From Flavobacterium aquariorum (GTDB taxonomy: Bacteria; Bacteroidota; Bacteroidia; Flavobacteriales; Flavobacteriaceae), in the NCBI RefSeq assembly GCF_003254745.1, contig NZ_QKXH01000001.1, positions 62,001-126,000 on the forward strand: a stretch of DNA of 64,000 nt. Reading direction: 5' to 3'. The position numbers and the translations under genes were made by a program. Positions 7,314 through 16,482 of the stretch are shown piece after piece; position 1 is the stretch's first letter; the number at the start of each line of letters is the position of its first letter. Under the pieces are notes generated by a model that was not told the origin of the DNA, ran no database searches, and saw only the letters and a program-made list of their open reading frames with translations.

Positions 7314-9534
7314 CGCACTTACCCTATTGGTTTATGGAACGATCTATGCTTGTTCCGACGGAGATTGGGGTTGGTCCTTTGATTCCAACTTTACGCCCGA
7401 AACATTTGTGGACAAGTCCTATTCACCACTTTTCTTATCGACCGATCTTTTTTACGGAATTGGATATGATACGGAGCATCTTACGAGATTCAATTCTGAA
7501 AACATAAAAGACTGGTCAACTTATTTAGAAGGAAAAATCGATGAAAAAGACTTAACTTTTTTCTTGACCGATTCTAGTAGCACTGATGTAGCCGATTTGA
7601 ATATTTATTATAAAAAAGGAAAGACAAATAAATGGACCGATAAATGGAAAAAAAAATTCAACATAAATGATAGTAAAGTAAAAGACTTCTTTATGTTTTT
7701 GAGTGATGCGCAAATTGTTGAAACCTATTCCACCCAACAATTCGATTCATGGAACTATGACGAGACAACAAAACCTCAGCTCCTAACCGATGGCAATTGG
7801 ATTAAATCAATAGAAAAAAAATACAACGACACTAAAGATCCCTTCCTAAAAAACAGATATTGGTTTCTGGCTATTAAAGCCAGTTTTTATAGTGATCGTC
7901 AGGTAAACGGGGTAGCTTTCTTTTATCAAACAGAAAAATCAATACCAAAAAATACTTTGTATTACAGAGCACTGGCCTACATAGCTGGAGTGGAATACAA
8001 GCAAAAGCATTATGCCAAATCCAATTTTTTATACAGTCAGGTTTTTGACAAATGTCCGACTCTACGAGTAGTTTCGGCCTATTGTTTTCATCCTCAAGAT
8101 GAAAAAGACTGGAAACAATCCTTGTCTATGGTTAAAAACAATGACGAAAAATCTGCTCTTTGGGCCATTCAAGGCTATTATAATGACGAAGAAAAAGCAA
8201 TTGCCGAAATTTATAAATTGCAACCCAAAAACCAACACCTAGATTATTTATTAACTCGATTAATCAATAATCAAGAGAACAAAATAGATCAATCTTTTAA
8301 AGACAAAACTGTTCTTGAAAACAAAAAAAGAACCAAAGACAGTATCCATAAATCAACCATTGATTTGGTTACCAAAATTGCACAGTCTGATAAAACATCC
8401 AATCCCTATCTGTGGAATGTCGCTGCGGGTTACCTTGAAACTTTAAACGGAAACTTTAAACAAGCTGATAAAAATTTTGACAAAGCCGAAAACAAAATGC
8501 CAAAAACTCCTTTGGCCATTAATCAAGTTCGATTACTAAGATTCGTTAACAACCTCAGCAAAATTGATCAGCTGAATTTAGAAAACGAAAAAACAATTCT
8601 AGCGGATTTATCTTGGCTGTATTCTGAATTGCCTAAAAGTTCTATAGAGAATTTCCGCTATGAAAATGCTTCCGCTTGGAGTAAAAACTATTTGGCAGCA
8701 TTATACCGCTCTCAAAAAAACACTGTGATGACCGAAATTTTCAATCATGAATCCAGTTTTTATGATAATGAAAAACAATTGCTCGACATGAAGGCTTTTT
8801 TATCCAAAGTAAACAAAACCGAAATAGAAAAAATTGGAGCTTCAATTTATGAAATTAAACTGGCCGACATTAACTATTTTCAAGCCGTTAAAGCAACTTT
8901 CGAAAACAAAATCCCAGAAGCCATTGCGTTTATCAAACAATCGGATAAGCTTCAAAACACCGTTTTTTATGGAAATCCATTTATAGGTAACCTCAAAGAC
9001 TGCCACGATTGTGATCATCAAGCACTGCAAAAAAAGAAATACACCATGCTGGATTTCTTGACCATTATCCAAAAAATGCAGGACAATGTGACCAAACAAG
9101 TTGATGTGTACAACAATAATCTTTTACTCGGAAATGCTTTTTACAACATCACCCATTTTGGTAATGGCCGATTATTTTACGAGGGGAAAATTGCAGGAGA
9201 AGGTTCTACACCCGATTTCTTCAGAGATCCAATTCGGGAGATGATTACCAATTGCTCTTTGGCGAAAGCTTATTACGAAAAAGCATTTTTGGCAACAAAA
9301 AACAACGAACAAAAAGCCAAAACCCAATATATGATGTCCAAATGTGAACGAAACGACTATTATAACAAAAAATACTATTCGCTCAATTTATCTACTTGGG
9401 ACATTCAAGACGACCAAACCAATTTTATAGCTTGGCAGGGCTTCAAAAACATAAAAGCAAATTATTCAAAAACCAAGTACTATAAAGAAATCATCAACGA
9501 ATGTGGGTATTTCAAAACCTATGTTCAAAAATAA
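7273..9534 (+). CDS. Large exported protein with TPR-like helices, unknown function
   Basis: This 753-residue protein has an N-terminal signal (KKLLIAFSALTLLVYGTIYACS) that may be a lipoprotein signal or a simple cleaved one. After about 200 residues rich in aromatic residues, the rest looks alpha-helical with tetratricopeptide-like pairs (for example NPYLWNVAAGYLETLNGNFKQADKNFDKAE). A short cysteine cluster occurs near residue 580 (DCHDCD). It overlaps the upstream lipoprotein gene by 41 bp. I do not know a named family; the pair seems to be a conserved envelope module. The start at 7273 is chosen because the signal sequence follows directly. Confidence 0.75.
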   Translation: MKKAFLKKLLIAFSALTLLVYGTIYACSDGDWGWSFDSNFTPETFVDKSYSPLFLSTDLFYGIGYDTEHLTRFNSENIKDWSTYLEGKIDEKDLTFFLTDSSSTDVADLNIYYKKGKTNKWTDKWKKKFNINDSKVKDFFMFLSDAQIVETYSTQQFDSWNYDETTKPQLLTDGNWIKSIEKKYNDTKDPFLKNRYWFLAIKASFYSDRQVNGVAFFYQTEKSIPKNTLYYRALAYIAGVEYKQKHYAKSNFLYSQVFDKCPTLRVVSAYCFHPQDEKDWKQSLSMVKNNDEKSALWAIQGYYNDEEKAIAEIYKLQPKNQHLDYLLTRLINNQENKIDQSFKDKTVLENKKRTKDSIHKSTIDLVTKIAQSDKTSNPYLWNVAAGYLETLNGNFKQADKNFDKAENKMPKTPLAINQVRLLRFVNNLSKIDQLNLENEKTILADLSWLYSELPKSSIENFRYENASAWSKNYLAALYRSQKNTVMTEIFNHESSFYDNEKQLLDMKAFLSKVNKTEIEKIGASIYEIKLADINYFQAVKATFENKIPEAIAFIKQSDKLQNTVFYGNPFIGNLKDCHDCDHQALQKKKYTMLDFLTIIQKMQDNVTKQVDVYNNNLLLGNAFYNITHFGNGRLFYEGKIAGEGSTPDFFRDPIREMITNCSLAKAYYEKAFLATKNNEQKAKTQYMMSKCERNDYYNKKYYSLNLSTWDIQDDQTNFIAWQGFKNIKANYSKTKYYKEIINECGYFKTYVQK

Positions 9535-9548
9535 AATTAAATATCATT

Positions 9549-9667
9549 GGGCGTGCCACCATAAAACAAAGGGACCAACTCACTATATACTCGTGATTAG
9601 GTCCCTTTACTTTATGCTGTCAGGCTGTCCGCGTTACTTCGGTAACTTGCTTCCATCCTTCACGCAA
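9549..9667 (+). repeat. Dispersed hairpin element, family 1, copy 1
   Basis: The ends are GGGCGTGCC and TTCCATCCTTCACGCAA, with an internal variable hairpin AAAGGGACC...GGTCCCTTT and the segment GTCAGGCTGTCCGCGTTACTTCGG, which is nearly identical to the copy at 41800-41916. It lies between the convergent genes 7273-9534 and comF. The internal hairpin could act as a terminator for either. Confidence 0.75.
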
Positions 9668-9701
9668 ACTCACAAAATTTTTCGATTTAATCAAAATTCC
9701 A

Positions 9702-10385
9702 TTACGAACGCGCCATCGCCATACAAACAATACTAATCTTTGCTCCTGGGATTTTCAACAATGCTTTGGAACAGGCTTCGAGAGTAGCTCCTGTAGTTAA
9801 TACATCATCAATAAGCAGATAATGCTTATTAGTGTCTTCTTCTGTGAAAGCAACATCAAAAACCGTTTCAATACCTTCCGTTCTTCCCAAAAGGTTTTTT
9901 TTTGATTGCGTTTTAGAATATACTTTCCGCATGAGAATAGTGTCATTCATTGGAATTTTAAAATTCTCTGACAAGGCCACTCCAAAATTCGTAACCTGAT
10001 TATACCCTCGTTCTTTCAATCGCTTTTTATGCAATGGAACGGGAATAATAACATCTACATCCTCAACAACTGAATTGTCTTTTAAATCGGATGCATACCA
10101 TTCGCCCAAAAAAGTTCCTATTTCTTCGTGCCCTTTGTATTTCAAATTATGAATGATTTCCTGAACCATTCCTTTTTTATGAAAATACAGTAATGCCGAA
10201 ACATGTTTAACAGGTATTCGACCATAAAACTTTTTGAAAGCTTCATTTTCGGGATTCAAATGATGGTTTGTCAGAGGCAATTCATGTCGGCAAACCGTAC
10301 AAATTATATATTCGTTGGTTCCTACAAATGATTTACAGCCAGCGCAAACCTTTGGAAAAAATAAATTAATCAAGGAATTAAACAT
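9702..10385 (-). CDS. comF: ComF-family phosphoribosyltransferase-like protein
   Basis: This 227-residue ComF homologue has the usual two parts: an N-terminal zinc-ribbon (CAGC near residue 15 and CTVC near 32) and a C-terminal phosphoribosyltransferase fold with the PRPP-binding loop YLLIDDVLTTGATLEAC. The family is needed for DNA uptake in transformable bacteria and assists ssDNA processing, but it is also common in species not known to be competent. The gene is alone, divergent from glyS. Confidence 0.9.
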   Translation of the reverse strand: MFNSLINLFFPKVCAGCKSFVGTNEYIICTVCRHELPLTNHHLNPENEAFKKFYGRIPVKHVSALLYFHKKGMVQEIIHNLKYKGHEEIGTFLGEWYASDLKDNSVVEDVDVIIPVPLHKKRLKERGYNQVTNFGVALSENFKIPMNDTILMRKVYSKTQSKKNLLGRTEGIETVFDVAFTEEDTNKHYLLIDDVLTTGATLEACSKALLKIPGAKISIVCMAMARS

Positions 10386-10466
10386 AAAAAAATTGATTTA
10401 TCCATAAAAATAAGAAAACCTCCTCTTCAAACTTCATTTTTTTTCTTTTTTTAATTTCCCTTTTTA

Positions 10467-10474
10467 TATTTTTG
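10467..10474 (+). promoter_or_regulatory. glyS -7 box
   Basis: TATTTTTG matches the Bacteroidetes TAnnTTTG element. Only 7 bases separate it from the glyS ATG, so the transcript probably has almost no leader. Confidence 0.6.
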
Positions 10475-10481
10475 CATCACT

Positions 10482-12023
10482 ATGGCAAAACAAGAAGATT
10501 TATTTAAGAATGTAGTTTCGCACGCAAAAGAGTACGGATTTATTTTTCCGTCAAGCGAAATATACGATGGTTTGAGTGCGGTATATGATTATGCACAAAA
10601 CGGAGTAGAATTAAAAAAGAACATACGCGAATATTGGTGGAAATCGATGGTTCAAATGAACGATAACATCGTCGGACTTGACGCGGCTATATTGATGCAC
10701 CCTACAACTTGGAAAGCATCGGGTCACGTTGATGCCTTTAACGATCCATTAATAGACAACAAAGATTCCAAAAGAAGATACAGAGCCGACGTTCTGATTG
10801 AAGATTATGCTGAAAAGTTAAATCTAAAAGCGAAAAAAGAAATCGAAAAAGCGAAAGCTCGTTTTGGAGAGGCTTTCAACGAACAGGAATTCATCACAAC
10901 CAATACTAGAGTAGTAGAATATCTTGCTAAAGAAAGAGAAATTCTGGAAAGAATGGGACGCTCTTTGGGAGCTGGTGACTTGGAAGACGTAAAAGCGTTA
11001 ATCGAAGAACTGGAAATTGCTGATCCTGAAACAGGTTCTAGAAATTGGACTGAAGTGCGTCAATTCAACTTGATGTTCGGCACCAAACTAGGAGCTTCTG
11101 CAGACACGGCAATGGATTTATATTTACGTCCTGAAACGGCACAAGGTATTTTTGTGAATTTCTTGAATGTACAAAAATCAGGAAGAATGAAAGTTCCTTT
11201 TGGTATAGCACAAACTGGTAAAGCTTTCAGAAATGAAATCGTTGCCAGACAATTCATCTTCCGTATGCGTGAATTTGAACAAATGGAAATGCAATTTTTT
11301 GTACGTCCAGGCGAAGAAATGCAATGGTACGAGCATTGGAAAACCACTCGTTTGAACTGGCATTTATCTCTTGGTTTAGGAAAAGAAAATTATCGTTTTC
11401 ATGATCACGAAAAATTGGCTCACTACGCTAATGCAGCTGCAGATATTGAGTTTAATTTCCCTTTTGGTTTCAAAGAATTGGAAGGTATTCACTCCAGAAC
11501 TGACTTTGACTTAAAAGCGCACGAACAATATTCAGGTAGAAAATTACAGTATTTTGATGCCGAATTGAATCAAAATTATGTTCCTTATGTTGTGGAAACT
11601 TCTGTTGGTTTAGACAGAATGTTCTTGGCCGTTTTTGCAACTTCTCTAAAAGAAGAAACATTAGAAGATGGTTCAACAAGAACAGTATTGAAATTACCTG
11701 CCGTTTTAGCACCAACAAAAGCTGCCGTTTTACCATTGGTTAAAAAAGACGGATTACCAGAAATCGCAAACAAAATCATCGAAGATTTACGTTGGGATTT
11801 CAATGTGGCTTATGATGAAAAAGATGCAGTAGGAAGACGTTATAGAAGACAAGATGCTTTGGGAACTCCTTTCTGTATCACAGTGGATCACCAAACGATA
11901 GAAGACCAAACCGTGACCATTCGTCATAGAGATACGATGAAACAAGACCGTGTGGCCATCGCCGACTTAAAAGCAATTATCGAAAATGAAGTTTCGATGA
12001 AAAACTGGTTGATGAAAATGTAA
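10482..12023 (+). CDS. glyS: Glycyl-tRNA synthetase (alpha2-type, class II)
   Basis: This 513-residue enzyme charges tRNA-Gly with glycine. It is the single-chain dimeric form rather than the alpha/beta type. The class II motifs are visible: motif 2 in GKAFRNEIVARQFIFRMREF followed by EQMEMQFFV, and motif 3 in ETSVGLDRMFLAVF; the anticodon-binding domain occupies the last 120 residues (APTKAAVLPLVKKDGL onward). An unusually close promoter box (10467-10474) suggests a nearly leaderless mRNA. A terminator follows. Confidence 0.96.
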   Translation: MAKQEDLFKNVVSHAKEYGFIFPSSEIYDGLSAVYDYAQNGVELKKNIREYWWKSMVQMNDNIVGLDAAILMHPTTWKASGHVDAFNDPLIDNKDSKRRYRADVLIEDYAEKLNLKAKKEIEKAKARFGEAFNEQEFITTNTRVVEYLAKEREILERMGRSLGAGDLEDVKALIEELEIADPETGSRNWTEVRQFNLMFGTKLGASADTAMDLYLRPETAQGIFVNFLNVQKSGRMKVPFGIAQTGKAFRNEIVARQFIFRMREFEQMEMQFFVRPGEEMQWYEHWKTTRLNWHLSLGLGKENYRFHDHEKLAHYANAAADIEFNFPFGFKELEGIHSRTDFDLKAHEQYSGRKLQYFDAELNQNYVPYVVETSVGLDRMFLAVFATSLKEETLEDGSTRTVLKLPAVLAPTKAAVLPLVKKDGLPEIANKIIEDLRWDFNVAYDEKDAVGRRYRRQDALGTPFCITVDHQTIEDQTVTIRHRDTMKQDRVAIADLKAIIENEVSMKNWLMKM

Positions 12024-12043
12024 TTATTCAATCTAATATCGTT

Positions 12044-12078
12044 TAAAAAATGCTTCTCAATTGAGAGGCATTTTTTTT
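12044..12078 (+). terminator. glyS terminator
   Basis: AATGCTTCTCAA/TTGAGAGGCATT hairpin followed by eight T. Confidence 0.85.
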
Positions 12079-12330
12079 GTTTAAAATCAAAAAAAATCTT
12101 GCCTTTACACATATGTATTTAATTCACAACTGAATAGTATTAAATTTTTCGATAGCTTTTCATCAAATTGCATTAAAAAAACATAAATTTGACTGATTTT
12201 GTTTCGCTTAGTCACACGATTATTTATTTTTTTTACCTCAATCGTTCTTTATGAACAATTATTTTAAATAGAAAAAGTATAAATTTAGAAAAGTTTAAAA
12301 AGAATTAAATAATAATTAGGTCTTAAAAAC
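12079..12330. other. AT-rich gap before the LytTR regulator
   Basis: About 250 bases of very AT-rich sequence with no open frame of note and no repeat. It presumably holds the promoter of the regulator at 12331; I see no clear TAnnTTTG box. Confidence 0.5.
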
Positions 12331-13140
12331 ATGAATTACACTTATATTATCATAGACGATGATCCCGAAAGCGTTTTAAAAACAAAGACAATTGCCAGTG
12401 AATTTTCTGAATTAAATTTTCTTGGTTCTGCTGGTAATTATGCAGATGGTGTAGATTTAATTTTAAAACATATGCCCAGACTTATCTTTTTGGAAATAGA
12501 TCCCATTGACAAAACCAGTAATTTATCATTGCAGTTAATCAATGGTTTATTAATGTATTTGAAAGAATTGCCAAAAATTGTCATTACAACAAACAAAAAA
12601 GATTTTGCTTTCGACTGTATCAAATATGAAGTCATCGATTATTTATTAAAACCATTATTAGTTATCGATTTTGTAAAACTGATTCATAAATTAAATAAAA
12701 TAAATACAGAAGATGAAGTGGTTCTTGTTCAAAATCCAAATGCCCGAGAAAAACGAAATCTAGAAAATATAGAATTGCAAAACAGCAAAAAATCATTTAT
12801 TCTATGCGTCAAATCCTATGGCGATCATAGATATATTGATTCTGATGAGATATGTTACTTTCAAGCCGACAATAATTCTACCGATATTCATTTAAAAAAT
12901 GGCGAAATGATAACGGCTTTCAAGACATTGAAACATTTTGAAACCGTCTTGACCAATCCGTTTATACGAATCCATAATAGTTATATTGTAAATCGGAACT
13001 TTATCTCCAGAATTCATACTGGAAATTCTTTGTGTTACATTAAGAAGACCACAATAAAACTTCCGTTTTCAAAATCTTACAAAACCAATATTGACTTTAT
13101 AATTAATGAATTTGCCAATGAAAATTATATCGAAACTTAA
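12331..13140 (+). CDS. LytTR response regulator with Glu at the phospho-acceptor position
   Basis: This 269-residue regulator has an N-terminal receiver domain (residues 1-125) and a C-terminal LytTR DNA-binding domain (about 150-260; FILCVKSYGDHRYIDSDEI, IRIHNSYIVNRNFI). The acidic pocket (DDD at 9-11), the conserved Thr (VITTNKK) and Lys (LLKPL) are present, but the usual phospho-acceptor Asp is Glu55 in PRLIFLEIDP. Glu mimics phosphate in many receivers, so the protein may be constitutively active or regulated without phosphorylation (inference). It opens a signalling cluster with a small secreted protein, a histidine kinase and another regulator. Confidence 0.88.
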   Translation: MNYTYIIIDDDPESVLKTKTIASEFSELNFLGSAGNYADGVDLILKHMPRLIFLEIDPIDKTSNLSLQLINGLLMYLKELPKIVITTNKKDFAFDCIKYEVIDYLLKPLLVIDFVKLIHKLNKINTEDEVVLVQNPNAREKRNLENIELQNSKKSFILCVKSYGDHRYIDSDEICYFQADNNSTDIHLKNGEMITAFKTLKHFETVLTNPFIRIHNSYIVNRNFISRIHTGNSLCYIKKTTIKLPFSKSYKTNIDFIINEFANENYIET

Positions 13141-13314
13141 TAAATAGTCGTTTGCCATGAATTGCTATCCATTCACTATCAAACGAATACCATTGACCAT
13201 AAACATCTTTTTTTGAATTGATTATCGCGGCTTCCTGTTTAGTTTTACAAAAGAATTCCAACACAAACGGAATTAAAAACGTAAAAAATAACAACAACAT
13301 AAAGCCCAGAAATC

Positions 13315-13575
13315 ATGAAAAAAGCTATCTTAACTATCGGATTATTTACATTAGTATTGGCAACAACTTCATTTGCCTCTCCAAAAAATTCAACTTCTTC
13401 AATTGCTGATAATGCAGTAATCACATCTATTGATGGTAACGGAAGTCAAGATTCAGGTGGGGGTAAAAAAATAGATTTCATGGGTACAGTTTCAAAAGGC
13501 AAAACTACAAATCAATTAGCTGACATTGACGGTAATGGAAGTCAAGATTCAGGTGGGGGTAAAAAAATAGATTAA
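13315..13575 (+). CDS. Small secreted protein with a duplicated glycine-rich motif
   Basis: This 86-residue protein has a cleavable signal (MKKAILTIGLFTLVLATTSFA) and a short mature part containing the motif IDGNGSQDSGGGKKID twice, the second copy forming the exact C-terminus. At DNA level the two 48-bp copies (13429-13476 and 13525-13572) differ at only a few third-codon positions, so the duplication is recent or under purifying pressure. The gene is placed between a LytTR regulator and a sensor kinase, which makes a signal peptide or structural role possible; neither is shown. No known family is recognised. Confidence 0.75.
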   Translation: MKKAILTIGLFTLVLATTSFASPKNSTSSIADNAVITSIDGNGSQDSGGGKKIDFMGTVSKGKTTNQLADIDGNGSQDSGGGKKID

Positions 13576-13599
13576 GCAATTAAACCAATAATAAAATAG

Positions 13600-13629
13600 A
13601 GGCTGTCATTTACTTGGCAGCCTTTTTTT
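13600..13629 (+). terminator. Terminator after the small repeat protein
   Basis: GGCTGTC/GGCAGCC hairpin followed by seven T. It lies before the histidine kinase start, so the kinase has its own promoter or depends on read-through. Confidence 0.8.
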
Positions 13630-13673
13630 ATATGAAAAGTTTTAGTATTTTTGGTTCAACTCAAATCCTAATA

Positions 13674-15719
13674 TTGAAAAAATATTATTACATACTAATT
13701 CTTTTTTTAGCTGTTTTTTTTAGCTGTACCAAAAATAAAGTAGCCATAAAAAAAGCGAATACCTCAGAAGACAGCCTTAGTACCTATCTTACTTTGGCTA
13801 ATGACGACCATTTGTCTTTTGTTTATAAAAAAAAATACAATCAAAAGGCATTTGCAATTATAATGAATCAAAAAGACGATTCGATTAACAAAGTCAACCT
13901 CTTTAAGGTAGCCAATCGGTATTACAATATGAACGATTGGAATGGTTACCATGAAACTTCCAAACTCATTTTGGAACGTTCGAAAAAGAGTCATGACACA
14001 GTGAATATGGCCAAAGCCTTCACCTATATAGGAGATTACTACGGAGCAAAATCTATCTCGGATAGTGCTTTTTATTCCTATTTTAAAGCTGAAAAACTTT
14101 ATCTTAAACTTAATGACAATTACAATCTGGCTAAAACACGTTTTAGTAAAGCTAATTTACAATACAATGAAAGCGATTATTTTAATTGCGAAATAGCCGT
14201 TTTTAAGGTTTTGCGAGCGATAAAAGGAATCAATGCCGATGATTTACTTTATGAATCCTACAATCTTTTGGGTATTTTATACAATGAAAGAGAAGAATTT
14301 GATAGAGCTTTAGAATACCATAATAAAGCTTTGGCTATTATTGGCAACCAATCTTTTCCATCAGTTTTGCAATCCAAAGCATCTTCCTTAAACAATATGG
14401 GGTATGTGTATTTGAACTTGAAAAATTACAAGCAAGCCAAAAGTAATTTCGAAAAAGGCTTAAATGAAGCAAATTTATTTGTGGATAAGCCCAAATTATA
14501 TGCTATGTTATTGGATAATTTGGCCTATGCCAAATTCAAACTAAATGAATCCGACAACCTTCCCAATCAATTTTATCGAGCTTTAAAAATTAGAGATAGT
14601 TTAAAAATCACATCTGGAATCATTGTAAGCAAAACCCATTTGTCTGAGTATTTTGCTTCCAAAAATGACACTTTCAAAGCTGTGCAATATGCAAAACAAG
14701 CACTTGCTCTTTCCCGCAGCACCAATCGATTGAGAAGTATACTGGAAGCTCTTAAACAAATAGAGGCTGTAGACCCAAAAAATGCTTCTAAATATTCTAA
14801 AGAATACATCCTTATCAATGATCGCCTGCAAAAAGCAGAACGCAAAATGGGCGAAAAATTCTCGAGGATAGAATATGAAACCGATGAAATCAAAGTAGAG
14901 AACACGAATCTAGAAGGACAAAATAAGAAACTTTTGTTAATCTTTGGTTCTTTTATAATCTTGGCAATATTATTGTACACTATTAAATTACAAAAAGTTA
15001 AACAGCGTGAATTGCTATTCAAACAGCAACAACAACAAGCCAATGCCGAAATCTATAATCTATTGATTAATCAACAAAATGCTATTGAAATCAATAGTAT
15101 TAAAGAGAAAAAAAGAGTCGCCAGAGAATTACACGATGGTGTTCTAGGCAGAATGTTTGGTGTTCGAATCAATCTGGATAGTTTAAACAAAATCAAAGAT
15201 GATTCCGGAATCGAAAGAAGACTGAACTATCTAACTGAACTCAAGAACATTGAACAAGATATTCGTGAAATTTCACACAACCTGAATAGGGAAAAATCAG
15301 AATTAATTAATAACTTCGTAGCTATTGTAGCTAATTTATTCGAAGAACAGAAAAAAACCTATAGCACAAAGTTTCTTGCGCATATCGACCCTGCTATAAA
15401 ATGGGATTTTATTGATAATACGATAAAAATTAATATATACCGTATTCTTCAGGAATCTCTTCAAAATTGTAATAAATATGCGGATGCCACAAAGATAAAG
15501 GTGGAATTCAAAAAACATAATGACAATTTAGTATTAAAAATCAGCGATGATGGTGTAGGGTTTAATATCAATCGAGCAAAAAAAGGTATAGGTCTCCAAA
15601 ATATAAAAACGAGGACCATAGAATGTGAAGGAACACTCGAAATAAAATCAAAAAAAGAAGAAGGAACTAGCATAATAATAGTAATCCCAATTAAAAAAAC
15701 ACAAAAACCTACAACATAA
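13674..15719 (+). CDS. TPR-containing sensor histidine kinase (HisKA_3 type)
   Basis: From a TTG start at 13674 this encodes 681 residues beginning with a lipoprotein-like signal (MKKYYYILILFLAVFFSC). The frame extends further upstream, but that part overlaps the terminator hairpin; an ATG at 13632 is the alternative. A tetratricopeptide sensor region (about 60-390) is followed by one membrane helix (LLLIFGSFIILAILLYTIKL), a short coiled coil, the dimerisation/phospho-acceptor helix with His in RVARELHDGVLGRM, and a HATPase domain (DDGVGFNI and GIGLQNIKTR). The stop overlaps the ATG of the next regulator by one base. The pair is a standard TPR kinase/NarL-like system of Bacteroidetes. Confidence 0.88.
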   Translation: MKKYYYILILFLAVFFSCTKNKVAIKKANTSEDSLSTYLTLANDDHLSFVYKKKYNQKAFAIIMNQKDDSINKVNLFKVANRYYNMNDWNGYHETSKLILERSKKSHDTVNMAKAFTYIGDYYGAKSISDSAFYSYFKAEKLYLKLNDNYNLAKTRFSKANLQYNESDYFNCEIAVFKVLRAIKGINADDLLYESYNLLGILYNEREEFDRALEYHNKALAIIGNQSFPSVLQSKASSLNNMGYVYLNLKNYKQAKSNFEKGLNEANLFVDKPKLYAMLLDNLAYAKFKLNESDNLPNQFYRALKIRDSLKITSGIIVSKTHLSEYFASKNDTFKAVQYAKQALALSRSTNRLRSILEALKQIEAVDPKNASKYSKEYILINDRLQKAERKMGEKFSRIEYETDEIKVENTNLEGQNKKLLLIFGSFIILAILLYTIKLQKVKQRELLFKQQQQQANAEIYNLLINQQNAIEINSIKEKKRVARELHDGVLGRMFGVRINLDSLNKIKDDSGIERRLNYLTELKNIEQDIREISHNLNREKSELINNFVAIVANLFEEQKKTYSTKFLAHIDPAIKWDFIDNTIKINIYRILQESLQNCNKYADATKIKVEFKKHNDNLVLKISDDGVGFNINRAKKGIGLQNIKTRTIECEGTLEIKSKKEEGTSIIIVIPIKKTQKPTT

Positions 15720-16414
15720 TGATAGTTGATTCAAAAGTGGAAAAATTAATTAAAAAGAACATTTTAATAGTAGATGATCATCCCTTTATAATTGACGGAT
15801 ATAAAAACGCCATTACTCGTTACAAACCCGACATTTATGAATACTCGTTTACCCAAGGTAAGGACTGCGAAACAGGTTACAACATTATTACAAATCCTGA
15901 AACCCCTCCTTTTGACGTTGCTTTTTTAGACATCAGTATGCCTGCCTTCGAAGAAAAAGGAATTGTTTCCGGTGAAGATTTAGCAAAATTAATTTTGGAA
16001 TTGATGCCAAATTGCAAAATTATTCTACTCACGATGTACACGGAATTACTCAAAATAAAAAATATAATTGAGACTATAAATCCTGCTGGACTGGTTATAA
16101 AAAATGATTTAACCTTTGATGAGTTACTTTTTGGCTTTGACATTATATTGAAAGATGAGATATACTACAGTCACTCTGTAATAAAAATGGCTGATCAAAT
16201 TAATAATGATTTTGAAGGTATCGATCAATTTGATAAATTAATTTTATTCCATATTTCAAAAGGAACAAAAACCAAAGATATTCCACAATACATCCCTATT
16301 TCACTGCATGGCATAGAAAATAGAAAAGTAAATCTAAAAGAATTATTTAAAATTGAAGATGGAAGTGATATTGATTTGATTCGCGAAGCAAAAGTTAGGG
16401 GAATTATCTTTTAA
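15719..16414 (+). CDS. Response regulator, NarL-like
   Basis: This 231-residue regulator has a receiver domain with the expected residues (IVDDHP near 17-22, phospho-acceptor Asp in DVAFLDISMP, Thr in ILLTMY, Lys in GLVIKND). The segment after the acceptor is longer than usual (AFEEKGIVSGEDLAKLI). The C-terminal part (FDKLILFHISKGTKTKDIPQYI) resembles a diverged LuxR-type helix-turn-helix. Its ATG shares one base with the kinase stop, indicating coupled translation and that this is the kinase's partner. Confidence 0.88.
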   Translation: MIVDSKVEKLIKKNILIVDDHPFIIDGYKNAITRYKPDIYEYSFTQGKDCETGYNIITNPETPPFDVAFLDISMPAFEEKGIVSGEDLAKLILELMPNCKIILLTMYTELLKIKNIIETINPAGLVIKNDLTFDELLFGFDIILKDEIYYSHSVIKMADQINNDFEGIDQFDKLILFHISKGTKTKDIPQYIPISLHGIENRKVNLKELFKIEDGSDIDLIREAKVRGIIF

Positions 16415-16430
16415 CTCTTTCAATAACAAC

Positions 16431-16470
16431 AGAAAAGCGACACCAAATAGTGTCGCTTTTCTGTTTTTTT
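16431..16470. terminator. Bidirectional terminator
   Basis: AAAAGCGACAC/GTGTCGCTTTT hairpin between convergent genes with A/T runs on both sides. Confidence 0.85.
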
Positions 16471-16482
16471 ATATATTATCTA

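Noticed and set aside
13103..13300. Minus-strand frame of 65 codons between the LytTR regulator and the small repeat protein
   Set aside because: It overlaps the regulator's end, has no recognisable features and no promoter box; a shadow frame is more likely.
14573..15043. Minus-strand frame of 156 codons inside the histidine kinase gene
   Set aside because: Fully antisense to a well-supported kinase; no independent evidence.
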